From contig JAZDSV010000019.1 of assembly GCA_036784855.1 (NCBI GenBank), forward strand, positions 62,001-126,000: a stretch of 64,000 bases of DNA, in the 5' to 3' direction. The notes beneath the pieces were generated by a model that saw only the letters and a list, made by a program, of their open reading frames with translations, ran no database searches and was not told the DNA's origin. Made by a program: the position numbers and the translations under genes. This DNA comes from Aphelidium insulamus (taxonomy: Eukaryota; Aphelidiomycota; Aphelidea; Aphelidiaceae). How positions within the stretch are numbered: the stretch's first letter is position 1; every line of letters begins with the position of its first letter. This document shows positions 37,142 to 49,461 of the stretch, in pieces.

Positions 37142-39047
37142 CTACTGTCGCTCCAGCTGGCCGATCATCGAGTCCAGTGTGGCAAGCATCTACGACTATC
37201 AGTGGACACCTCGGAAAATTTAATAAAGCTTGCCTGGCGATGGCACTGCAAATGATTGTCCACCAGCGACGACATGCACGCCTTCAGCTCGGCACAGCGC
37301 ACTGTCTCGTACTGCACCAGCTCCACCGATACTTGCTCCGTGAACTGCTTGGCCACCTCGCGACTGGTCTCCACAGCGGTTTGCAGCTATGCAGAATGAG
37401 CTGTGTATTAAGTGAACTTACAGTTTCAACCTGCCTCCGTTACTTTAGTCTCTGTTTTGTGGAGACGCTGCTGTCGGATGCGCTCCGGATCAGCGCCCTT
37501 CATCTCGTCATACTTGTCCTTGAGAAAGTTGGACAGGCTGGACGTGGAGCCAGACCGGGACATGGTCAGTTTTTCTTTTTCGTGCGTCATCTGCTCCAGA
37601 TAGTCTGTGAGGCTCTCGTGCTCGATTTGTTTCTGCTCGCGGAGTCGCAGCGTATCCTTGTAAAATTAGTTGTTTGTACGCTTACAAATATACGTGACAA
37701 GTACCTTGACGGACTCGGCGTAGCCAACCAGCATGTGAACGCCGGCCAGGAACTCGGACTCGTCTCGACGCCTCTGTCGATAAACATTAAAGACTTTACA
37801 GTAATCGAGTTATAAACACTTGCCGCCTTCTTCAAAATGGCACTCATGCGCTCTGTGGCATCGCTGGCAGTGTCCAGCGGCATCTTTAACTGCTCCTCAA
37901 TGCCGGCCAGAGCAGTGAAATCAAACGCTACATCACCGGTAACCGTGCCCAATTCTACATACAATTAACAGAGCCTTTCGAAAGTATAAGAAGACGGACC
38001 TTCCAGACAGCGCAGATACTTGACGTATTGCTTCTCCAGCTGTTGCATATTCTCCTCGAATAGCGCATTCTCCGTTCCTATGGCCACAAATCGTTCGTCT
38101 GGCTGCTTCACTTTGGAGAATGCACTCAGCAACGAGTCTGCCACGCTGTCCAGCACGCCATTATCCTTGTCGTCTCCTCCGCTCGTGGATTGCGATTCCT
38201 ATGGAACAATTAGAGATTAAAACCACGCCAACGTTATAAATAGAGGTACAAGTGCAAGAAACCAGGAGGACTTGCACTGTAGAACTCATCCTGCAGAAAG
38301 CGCTTGAGCAAAGAGGAGAGCCGGATTGCGGGGTGAGCAATGACGTTGGCCAGATACTTTTCCAGCCGGCATCGACGACGCTCGATAAACTCTTCACTGA
38401 ACCGGTCCAGGTAGTCCAGCCGCTTTTTGGAGGGAAGAGGTGGCAGTATCACCGCGGGGAACTGGGACTGCAAGTCGGTGTGGAAGGTGACAAAGTCGCC
38501 GTAGCGCCGTCTGCACGAAAACTGCTTGCCCACAAATCCCTCCAGGCGGGTCTGATGGAATCGTAATCAACTAACATGCATAGATGTTGATACAACGCAC
38601 CGTGGTGGAGAGCCGGTATGAGACGTAGGCGTTCTTGATGCCATCGCCGTGCTTCTCCGGCTCTGAAAGTTTAACGGTGATGTCGGGGTTGGCCACGCCG
38701 GCATACGAGAACACGGAGCCACTGGTGCCAGTGGGAGTGTTTGGCAGCGACGCTTGCATGCGTCGATGTGTGGTAGCTGCGTTGTCGTCGTGGGCGGTGT
38801 CGACGCCGAGGCGGTTCTGTGCCGCAGATGACACAGGGCTATCGGCATCATGTCTGTGCGGTGACTGCGCCTCTGGAGATGCCATGAGCGGGTTGGACGG
38901 AGCTTGGCTGTCGGCAGCATGCGTATTGTTGTCTTCCCGGTACGGTATAATGCTGGCTGACAGCGAGTCGTCCAGCGCGTCGGCCGACAGGTGCTGGTTC
39001 AGGCTGCCGACGCCGCGGTTGTCATTGCCATCTGCGCCCGACCACAT
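37142..39047 (-). CDS. PX-BAR sorting nexin (SNX4/7/30-like)
   Basis: Binds PI3P on endosomes and shapes tubules. Eight exons: 39047-38601, 38551-38276, 38198-38000, 37954-37824, 37773-37705, 37656-37444, 37386-37234, 37189-37142; 511 residues. The N-terminus is disordered and Ser/His/Asp-rich. PX domain: NAYVSYRL, then RRRYGDFVTFHTDL with the phosphoinositide Arg-Tyr, then PAVILPPLPSKKRL and FIERRRCRLEKYL. The BAR region is a long helical stretch (FTALAGIEEQLKMPLDTASD; MLVGYAESVK; EHESLTDYLEQMTHEKEKLT) ending in a coiled-coil segment MLATLDSMIGQLERQ. Three of its seven introns (starting at 38275, 37823 and 37233) begin with GCAAGY. Confidence 0.9.
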
Positions 39048-39478
39048 TATTGTGTATTGTTAATGTGTTCTGCGGTTCTGTCTGTCACGTTGCCGTCATT
39101 TCAATCATTCAATTAGCTGATGGGTCTCTTGATGTAACCTCTCACATGGTATGCATCTATTGTGTTAATCGCTGTATTGCACTTGCTGTGATGATTTCAC
39201 ATGTCTCAAAGGCCCTCATGCCTCAACCGCGCGGGACGTTGAGTTTCTTTTAGATCTCCTGTTCAGCAAAATGTACCCCGCAGTGTCCATGTGGTTTACA
39301 GTTTGGTGTCATGACAATCAGTTAATAGATTATGGTTCAAGACTTGATCAATAGTTGCTCATGGCCGCTACTTCACTTCATAATACATGATTTTAACATC
39401 AATAATTGCATGCATTACACAACGGCCATCTGTAGCGACTTGACTTTATTACCAAGCAAGGCGGCGCAAGCCACCGGC
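39048..39478. other. intergenic region between SNX and eL42 genes
   Basis: About 430 bp. Several short open frames, none with conserved sequence. Nothing recognised. Confidence 0.6.
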
Positions 39479-40013
39479 TTAAAACGTAGGTGCAGCGTTC
39501 TTGTTCTCTGTACAGTGTGGTCAGTGGTACTTTCATGCAACAGATACATATATATGAACGCACTCTTCTCGCCACCCAGTTCAAAGTGCTTGCATCGCTT
39601 CAGCGCCATCTGAGCCTTGTACTTGCACACGGTGCACTCCAGACGCAGCACAATCTTCTTGGTGGTCTTGGCCTTTTTGTGGAACACGGGCTTGGTCTGA
39701 CCACCGTATCCTGATCAAATTACAGCGTCAGCACCGTGACATATCGGTATTGTAGGATGAAGACGGATGATGATGATGCCATAGGCAACCATCCCATCCA
39801 GCAGCGCAGCTACGCACCCTTCTGCTTGGCATCGTAACGACGCTTTCCCTGCGCAAAGAGCGACGCCTTGCCCGTCTTGTACTGGGTCACCTTGTGCGGG
39901 GTGTGCTTGCGGCACTGCTTGCCCTTGCAGTAGGTGTTGCGCGTCTTGGGAACGTTGACCTAGGTGCAGGGTGAGCACACGGTGACTAATGCGCCTAATG
40001 TGCACCATACCAT
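39479..40013 (-). CDS. RPL36A: 60S ribosomal protein eL42 (L36a/L44)
   Basis: Large-subunit protein near the E site, 106 residues, the standard length. Four exons: 40013-40011 (the ATG alone), 39959-39818, 39710-39564, 39507-39479. It reads [20 protein letters not shown], then [27 protein letters not shown] and [20 protein letters not shown], with the two zinc-binding CxxC-type pairs (Cys in TYCKGKQC and ECTVC) intact. The C-terminus ([16 protein letters not shown]) is restored only after removing the last intron. An intron directly after the ATG is a common ribosomal-protein arrangement. Confidence 0.97.
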
Positions 40014-40132
40014 GGCGAGGGTGTGTGGCGATGTGAGTGTGGATGGATCGGGGCGTGTGCGGCGGTGTGCCTGGTTGGTTGGTGCCTGGCTGAATTCCCT
40101 GCGCCGCCGCCGTTGATTGGCTGCCGTTAATT

Positions 40133-40996
40133 ATGGGAATTTGCAAACCGTTAGACAACAACTATTCAGATCAGATAACCATGCGTGAATGGACGCGTCT
40201 GCGCCACGAGACGGGGGAATATGTGTCGCAGTGGTTGCCCCGGTCTGCCGACCCGGCTACAGATACGCCTGATGTGGACAGCGCGGAAGAAGTCGATTTC
40301 GACACGCCGGTTAGTGCTGCGAGCACTACAGGACCACCTAGGGTGCCGCTACCGAATGAAGTGCGATACCTGTCATCGGTAGTGGGCGCGACTGCTGGCA
40401 CCGGCTTCATCGTTGGTGCGCTGACCGGAGCAAGGCTGGCCGGACTGCGGTATACGGCTGAGCAATCACACGCACGCCCGACCAACAAGCGCGGCTGGTA
40501 CCTCTACCACAAGCGCAAGAACTACCGCATGCTCTGGGCCGGTATCAGGCAGGGCAGTGCGATGGCGACACGTTTCGGGTAAACTGCATAGTTTTATACT
40601 GGATCCCTGCGGCTTACTGACATGTGGTACATAGATCAATGTGCGGCTGTTTCTACGCATGTGATCTGGCTCTCGACCTGGCGGCAGACCGGATACAACG
40701 GTGGCACAGTCCTCTAGCAGGTGCAGCCACCTCACTGCTCTTCTCCGCCATATGTATGCAGCGTCAGATCCCTGTATAATTTGCTGACAGTGTCAGATGG
40801 ACTGCGCGGGGTGCAGCTGCGGAGTGCTGTCGGCGCAGGTGCAGCTATGGGACTGGGCTTCTCGGCCGTGCAGTGGCTGGCATTCGAAGTGCTGGACAGC
40901 AGCGGTGATACTGGTTCAGCCTACGCGAAAAAGTACGCCACGTCATTCTTCACGACGTCGAATACCGCGGCAGTGGATGCCAATACAGTGCTTTAG
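40133..40996 (+). CDS. Tim17/22/23-family protein, TIMMDC1-like
   Basis: Mitochondrial inner-membrane protein; TIMMDC1 is a complex I assembly factor. Three exons (40133-40578, 40635-40753, 40791-40996), 256 residues. The N-terminal 80 residues are polar. Then glycine-patterned membrane segments of the Tim17 fold: SSVVGATAGTGFIVGALTGA, RMLWAGIRQGSAMATRFGSM, AGAATSLLFSAI, LRSAVGAGAAMGLGFSAVQW. The GxxxG pattern and the Arg-rich loop after the first helix (NKRGWYLYHKRKNYR) support the family. A true Tim22/Tim23 is less likely because the polar N-terminus is long. Shares a 118-bp divergent promoter with eL42. Confidence 0.82.
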
Positions 40997-41027
40997 TTAA
41001 CAACGTTGATTACTGCGGCCAGATGTT

Positions 41028-42433
41028 TCATCGTGCCACCACGTCGCGCAGGGAATGGCACAACGAAAGCAGTTGCAGCTCCTCGTCTCCTCCATCCAGC
41101 AGCCTCTTCTCCACCCTGGCCACCTCCATCAACATCTTGGCCTTCTGAAGACCGGCCAGCTCCTCGTCAGCGACCAGAGCGTCGTGCATCTGCATCAGCA
41201 GCTGTGTGCCCGAGTATCCCTGCAGCACGGCGCTCTGCACCGCTTCCATGAGCAGGTGCGGGTTGGCGGATGCCGGGGACGATGTTTTGCATGCGGCCAC
41301 TAGTCTCTGCACAACCTGCGCCGGGACTATGCTGGCAATCTCGTGCACGGTGTCCACTGTCAGCGCGTCACCATCGTCGCCCATCATGCGCACTGCACTC
41401 TGCAAATATGTGATGGCTTTACGCAGATCGCCGCCAGACGCATCGACCACGGCGCGCAGCACCTGCACACTGTTAAATCGCGACAGTAATGCAATGCTAT
41501 ACCTGATCGTCACAGCGCGACTGCAGGGACTCGGCGCGTACAATATGTTGGATGCTGAGCAGGGCCTCATCCGCCGACAGTGCTTTAAAGCGGAATTTTG
41601 CACAGCGAGACGCCAGCGGTTCAATGATGCGGCTGACATAGTTGCAAATGAGACAGAAGCGTGTAACTTTGGAATAAGTTTCCATCGTGCGTCGCAGCGC
41701 CGACTGGGCGTCCACCGTCATTGAGTCTGCCTGGCAGAGTATTTATATCAAGAGGTGATATATAGTTTCTTGGCATTTAATTGCACACCTCATCCAGAAT
41801 GACCAGTTTGTATGGAGGTGCCGAGTACTTTCTACAGATAATTAGTAAATATATACCAACACTCGCATCGGCGCACTTGAAACCATCACTTGAAATCTGA
41901 CTGACTTGCACGCGGGCAAAGTCCTTCACCTTGTTGCGAATAACTTGGATGCCGCGCTCGTCGGACGCATTCAGCTCTAGCACGCGCGTCTTCATCCACT
42001 CTGGTCTGCACGTGTGAATAATATGCGCATCAATGCTGCAGCAGAGTAAATGAGTGTAGCTTGCCCGTAGAGCTGCCGTGCCAGTGCGAGGATCGTAGAC
42101 GTTTTGCCTGCAAGAGGTGTCAGGCACATTGACAGCTATTAACAAAAGCTCTCATACCGGAACCGGGTGGGCCGTAGAACAGCATGTGCGGCAAATTCAC
42201 CGACTGGATAGAGTGCTTCAGCACGCGAACCGTCTCTTCCTGCGCCGTGACATCGTCCATGCATTTTGGCCGGCTGCATAACCCGATGTTGTGAGGATAT
42301 AGTGTGATGGATGATAGCGTGACAGCAGCACGCACTATTTCTCCGTCCATGGCTGGTGCCGCGCGTGCTCTGCCGCGGCTTCAGCAGGCACCGGAGCTTT
42401 TTGCTTCTGTCTGGCCGTGAAGAAGGCTTTCAT
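41028..42433 (-). CDS. RFC4: replication factor C subunit 4 (yeast Rfc2 type)
   Basis: Clamp-loader ATPase for PCNA. Seven exons: 42433-42336, 42273-42158, 42107-42065, 42005-41877, 41831-41789, 41730-41503, 41462-41028; 363 residues, the same as human RFC4. Blocks in order: [16 protein letters not shown], Walker [36 protein letters not shown], Walker [31 protein letters not shown] with the SRC arginine finger, then [11 protein letters not shown]. The third intron (42064-42006) has a GC donor; homology at YG/PEW fixes the junction. All motor residues are present, so it should be active. Confidence 0.96.
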
Positions 42434-42716
42434 GCCGTTGAAACCTGTTGATGCACTTAGTGATTGAGACAGTGTTAATGGATAAACGACTGCAAGACGA
42501 ATGCACGTATAATTATGTGTGTGTGTACGTGTGCTCCATTAACAGTAGAAAAGGGTCTCAGTTTTTGCTGTTATTTACACGCATCGATATTGCGTAATCT
42601 CCTGACACATGGCCTCTTACATCCTAGGCATGCCATTCTACATGAGGCCACAGATTGATATATTGCAGCATCAACGTTCGCTGTCGTGCACCAACTGTCC
42701 GCTACAACACTCACAA

Positions 42717-44650
<1,934 letters not shown>

Positions 44651-44841
44651 CAAGATAAGGTATTATCTACTGCATCGAAGTAAATAACAACGCAGCACCG
44701 CAGTTGCAGTCTTCACAGCACAGCACAGCGCTATTAAGTACATAAAGAAAATAAATACGTATACATTGATTATATGAAGCATGAGCTAGTCTTGTTGTTG
44801 TCGACCTTAACAATCACTGAGCGCCATCACGACACAATACA

Positions 44842-45890
44842 ATGCCCGTAAAATCCCCCGCGGTGACCATCGAGTGGCCAGTGGCGGCAGCAGATGCAGG
44901 TGTGTATATCTATCTCTACTCAATGGATACGTATGTATATATGTCTGCTTATCACGCGAGAGGTAGCTGGCGGTGCATGGCTGGCAGAAGCACATCACCC
45001 CCTGCGCCAGACTGTCACAATGCACAACAGTGGCCCGACAGTGGCCTACTTTTCCGCACGATGCCAGGCACCGCAGAAACTACCAGCCACGGACCTTGAA
45101 CAAAATTCAATGGCAACTACATCCAAGCGCCAGCCACAGCAACATGTACGACTGGACAGTCTGTTTAGTGTAGAGCCGGCAAACGGCGTCTGTCTGCCCG
45201 GCATGTCGGCCCATATCACCATCCAGTTCCAGTCACGGCACAGCGGGGTGCGTTGCCAACAGCCAATTGATGAACTGTGTATGATAATGATAGTTGTACT
45301 CCACACGGATTGATGTCGCGGTGACACCTGCGGCTCTGCTGGACACTGCACACTCGCCGAGTAGCTGGGAGTGGCGTGTGGACTGCAAGCCGGAACCCGG
45401 GCGCACCGTGCAAGAGCTGGTGCAGCAGAGGGCCGCGCACAAAGTGTATGTCACTGATTATGATAATACTTTAGTTCTTAATTAATTGATACATACATTC
45501 ATATATGTATGCAGACGCCAGCAGTGGATAAGTGAAATGGTGCACGAGTGGCTGGAGACGCGACTGTTCAACAACCACACCGCGGAGAGTGCTGAGAGTG
45601 CCGCCGCCGCTCAACAGAAAATTGAGCACTGTCGCAAACTGTGGCACCGAGAACAGTCAGCCCTTGATCCGGTGCGCCACGAGCTCGCCCGCCAACTCTT
45701 GGCCACATTCATGGTGGATCGGGTGGCGCGTGCCAGAGCTGAGGCTAGTCAGACACTGCCTAGACCGCCGGCGGTCACTGCCACAATGTACACGGCCATC
45801 AGTCGGCGGTGGATGTGCGAGCAGCTGCGCGATGATCTGGCCATGACGTTAAACGCCGTGGTGGCCGTCATGGTTGGCGATATGCAGTGA
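44842..45890 (+). CDS. ASH/PapD-like domain protein, probable flagellar (CFAP221-like)
   Basis: Four exons (44842-44899, 44961-45247, 45294-45445, 45515-45890) give 290 residues. The first half is an ASH (ASPM-SPD2-Hydin) type immunoglobulin-like domain: HNSGPTVAYFSARC, then LFSVEPANGVCLPGMSAHIT and IQFQSRHSGLYSTRIDV. These domains are common in ciliary and centrosomal proteins. The second half is helical (QWISEMVHEWLETRLFNN...) and ends at TGA 45888-45890; a donor-like GTGAGC at that point could mean the gene continues further. CFAP221/PCDP1 is the closest idea, but it rests only on the ASH fold. If right, the organism has a flagellate stage. Confidence 0.65.
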
Positions 45891-46186
45891 GCACAAGTTC
45901 ACTAAATGTACATTGATACACGGTTTTTGGAGAACATTGACACATTGATGAGTGGTGTTATTTTCACCAGTGCTGGTGGATAACGAAGTAGCCATACCAT
46001 CTGTTAAGACGAGCTCTTTAATCGCCCACCACCATCAAGTCCAGTATAAGGCGGTACCCGTGAACAAAGAATATTCTTCTTTGCAGCTTAGTCATTCGTC
46101 CTTCTTGCAGCTTTTGTGCCAAAGTCACAGTATCATCGACCGCCACGTGCGCCACTCCCACTGTGATTCATCCCATCAACGCCACC

Positions 46187-47451
46187 ATGTCCACGGCACT
46201 CGACCAGCTGAAGCAGAGCACCACAGTGGTGGCAGACACGGGCGATTTCGAGTCCATCGCCCAGTTCCATCCCACTGACGCTACCACCAACCCGTCGCTG
46301 ATTCTGGCAGCCGCGCAGAAGCCGCAATACCGCGCGCTCATTGACGCGGCTGTTGCCTATGGTCACGCCAAAGGGTGCGTGAGTTGGATTCCAACTCTTT
46401 TAGTTATTCTAATTTATTGTATGCCTGCAGCGGTGATGTGGAGGAGCAGCTGTCTTGGACGCTGGACAAGCTGGTATAGTTTTATGGCGTGATGCACTTC
46501 TAATACTGCTACAGCTAGTGAACTTTGGCGCCGAGATTCTCAAGTTGATCCCAGGCAGAGTCTCCACTGAAGTGGATGCGCGGTATTTGCGTACGGAATG
46601 CATTACTACTGTTGGTTTAATAACTTCAGACTCTCCTTTGACACGGATGCGACGGTGAAACGTGCGCTGCGCATCATTGAGCTGTACAAGGAGGTTGGCG
46701 TGGCAAAGGAGCGTGTCCTTATCAAGATCGCCTCGACTTGGGAGGGAATCCAGGCTGCCAAGCAGTTGGAAGCACAGCATGGCATCCACTGCAATCTCAC
46801 CTTGTTGTTTAGCTTTTGCCAGGTGCGTGCATTTCAGTAATATCCTATGCTTATGAGTACGTAGGCAGTTGCATGCGCAGAAGCCAAAGTGACTCTTATC
46901 TCCCCGTTTGTTGGCCGCATTATGGTTGGTCATTGTACCGTGGTTGCCTCTCTCACAATACAAATTTTATCAGGACTGGTACAAGAAGAATGTGGCAAAT
47001 GGAAAGGATTATGCTGCTCAGGAGGACCCGGGTGTCAAGAGCGTGGTGACCATTTACAACTACTACAAAAAGTACGACTATCCCACCATTGTTATGGGCG
47101 CCTCGTTCCGCAACTCGGGCGAGATTCGCGAGCTTGCCGGCGTGGACTTTCTGACCATTAGGCAAGCATAATCTGTAGCGTATTTCATATTCAAATTGAC
47201 GGCTTAGCCCCCAATTATTGGCGGAGCTGAAGGCATCGACGGAGCCCATTCAGATGAAACTGTCCGCCAAAGCGGCCAAAGAGATGGACATTCCTCGCGT
47301 CTCGTTCACAGAATCTGACTTCCGCTGGCACTTGAATGAGGATGCGTGCGCCGTGGAGAAGCTGGCGGAGGGTATCCGTAAATTTGCGGCGGATGCCGTG
47401 GCTATGGAGAAGCAGCTGCGGGAGTTGCTGGCACAGAAGGGAACAAAATGA
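46187..47451 (+). CDS. TAL1: transaldolase
   Basis: Pentose-phosphate enzyme of the TIM-barrel class I aldolase superfamily. Seven exons: 46187-46374, 46431-46473, 46515-46582, 46630-46822, 46865-46924, 46974-47161, 47208-47451; 327 residues. [20 protein letters not shown] and [16 protein letters not shown] mark the N-terminus, then [18 protein letters not shown], the Schiff-base Lys in [41 protein letters not shown], and [20 protein letters not shown]. Intron 6 (47162-47207) starts GCAAGC. A decayed copy of the last exon lies at 49075-49349. Confidence 0.97.
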
Positions 47452-47732
47452 AACATATTCTCGGATGGTGAATATATATGCGCTAATTGAAATTTTAAGT
47501 GCCTTGCATTTTACTCCACTGAGACCGTCACAGCTAGTATTAATGCCTCAGTTACTCGCCATGTTATGGTGAATTGTCGATATTTATTCGAACGAACTTA
47601 AAGATTGACGGCCTTTATCTTGGCAAGCAGTTTGTCACTGCCAAGTCTGAAGATACTATTCTTACGCGGACGACTGACCATATGAACCGCAACATGAAAA
47701 TCTCAATATGCTTCTATTTCCATGCATAACTA

Positions 47733-48878
47733 TCACCTCATCATAAAAGCTCGGCGAATAAAGCATCGTCGCAACAGTTTGACCGCATCCTTGCGCTTCC
47801 ATTGCTTAGCCCATTTATAAGGTGTACGCGCTTTTTGGTCGAATTTTATAGTTCGCTTCGTAATTAGATCTGCTCCATACTGGCAAAACATCGGAATAAG
47901 CGCAGTTTTACCATCATTTATAGCTTGCAGTAATGGAGTAAGACCGCGATGGTTAATCATCTCCGCGTTGGCACCCCCTTCGAGCAATGTACGCACAACG
48001 TTAATTGCGTTGCCTTGAACTGCATAGTGTAAAGCTGTATACCCATATGTATCCTTTGCATCGATTGGCGCTCCAAATTGAAGCAGAAAGTGCACAGCAA
48101 TTGTAGAGTCAAACGTCGCAGCAATCATCAGAGCAGTTTTTTTCTCGACGTCAATAGCATTGACGCTTGCTCCATTTTTGAGTAAGTAGGAAATTGAAAG
48201 AGACAGCTTATCATAGCCGACATTTTTAGCACGTTTCTCGGTTATACCATCAAACATAGCAGCGTAAAATAGAGGCGTTTTTAATCCGTCATCCATCGCT
48301 TCAATCTCGGAGCCGCTTAAATGAAGACATCGCACTGCTTCAAAAGACCCGCTCTTAGACGCAAGATGAATCGGTTGCACCCCATAAATATCTCGCGCAA
48401 CGCTGAGGGCATCGTCTTTTCGAACTCGTTTCAGAAGCCAACTAATCGCGTAACTTTGGCCCTTTCCTGCCGCATAATGAAAAACATTTCTTTGCTGGTA
48501 ATCGACTGCATCAATATGGGCTCCAGTTTCCAATAGCATTTGCATAATTTGGGTGTTACCGGAAGCTGCAGCTGTGTGTATTGGTTGTTCACCATCAGCG
48601 TCAACTGCTGACACATCGGCACCGCGCGCCAAAAGAGTCGCAACGGCGCCAACCAATTGCCACTTGACGGCTGCATGCAACGGGTATCGTTTCTTGGTGT
48701 CTTCGGGATCAAGCGCTGTTACTGAAATCTCGCGCAGTCTTAACTCCACAATGTTTGGCGCCAAATCGTATATGAAGCCACTTTCTGGGCGGATTTGAAA
48801 GTCTTCCTTGTGGCCATTAGTTGTCAGCGGGGTTGCCACGAGACACAGAGTGCTGAGAAATAGCAGAAGCGAAAACAT
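47733..48878 (-). CDS. secreted ankyrin-repeat protein (intact copy of pair)
   Basis: Intronless, 381 residues from the ATG at 48878, which gives a signal peptide (MFSLLLFLSTLCLVATPL). An upstream ATG-like extension to 49010 lacks this feature. It has about nine ankyrin units, for example GEQPIHTAAASGNTQIMQML and YGYTALHYAVQGNAINVVRT. The C-terminal 40 residues are basic. Convergent with transaldolase. It is the paralogue of the broken gene at 49462-50500: they share LEDxxxRYPLH at the start of the repeats and the same unit order. Exported; function unknown. Confidence 0.85.
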   Translation of the reverse strand: MFSLLLFLSTLCLVATPLTTNGHKEDFQIRPESGFIYDLAPNIVELRLREISVTALDPEDTKKRYPLHAAVKWQLVGAVATLLARGADVSAVDADGEQPIHTAAASGNTQIMQMLLETGAHIDAVDYQQRNVFHYAAGKGQSYAISWLLKRVRKDDALSVARDIYGVQPIHLASKSGSFEAVRCLHLSGSEIEAMDDGLKTPLFYAAMFDGITEKRAKNVGYDKLSLSISYLLKNGASVNAIDVEKKTALMIAATFDSTIAVHFLLQFGAPIDAKDTYGYTALHYAVQGNAINVVRTLLEGGANAEMINHRGLTPLLQAINDGKTALIPMFCQYGADLITKRTIKFDQKARTPYKWAKQWKRKDAVKLLRRCFIRRAFMMR

Positions 48879-49074
48879 CAAATCGTGGAAATTGTTAAAG
48901 AAAAATTGTTGTCCGCGGAAAAGTTGTCCGTGGAAACCAAATCTAGAAGGTTGCAACGAACCAATCACGCGCTTGAATGCAGGCTTCAGATCAAGTAAAC
49001 CGTATTGCAAGTGCGCAATGTAACTTTCTGAAAGAAGTAAAATGAACGTAAGTAAGTATTTGTATTTTTAAATT

Positions 49075-49349
49075 GGCGGCTTAGACCCCAATTATTGGCC
49101 GAGCTGAAGGCATCGACGGAGCCCATCTAGATGAAATTGTCAGCCAAAGCGGCCAAAGAGATATGCAGGAAACGCGAGGAATGTCCATCATTCCTCGCGT
49201 TTCCTTCACAGAGTCTAGCTTCCGCTGGCACTTTAACGAGGATGCGGGCGCCGTGGAGAAGCTGGCAGAGGGTATCCGTAAATTTTGCGGCGGATGCCGT
49301 GGCTATGGAGCAGCTGCGGGACTTGCTGGCACAGAAAGGAACAAAGTGA
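49075..49349 (+). pseudogene. transaldolase last-exon pseudogene
   Basis: A degraded copy of transaldolase exon 7 together with the last 15 bp of intron 6, so the copying was at DNA level, not through mRNA. The frame opens like the parent (CCCAATTATTGGCCGAGCTG) and then hits a TAG where the parent has CAG. Frameshifts follow in the middle and near the end (an extra T in a T run near 49285). About 25 bases around 49165-49205 are replaced by a new inverted repeat. Most of the remaining bases match the parent. Confidence 0.9.
49167..49205. repeat. 17-bp perfect inverted repeat inside the pseudogene
   Basis: Arms 49167-49183 and 49189-49205 pair perfectly with a 5-nt loop (TCCAT). Core of one arm: GAAACGCGAGGAATG. 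The right arm is close to the parent exon sequence; the left arm is extra and is its reverse complement. Confidence 0.95.
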
Positions 49350-49461
49350 CAGATTTAGGATCATTCACGAGTTTCATTGCTATAAACATTGTTATGAAGC
49401 ACGATTAAGAAGTTGCACATCTATTGTATCATCAAACTTGTCATCGCGAGGTCCTCAGAGG

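Noticed and set aside
41832-41909. GC-donor intron in RFC4 starting at 41909
   Set aside because: A GT donor at 41876 keeps the conserved VSQISSDGF segment, so this one is not counted among GC introns.
45279-45293. Apparent 15-bp micro-intron in the ASH-domain gene
   Set aside because: A normal 46-bp intron (45248-45293) in the same phase gives better homology, so no ultra-short intron is needed.
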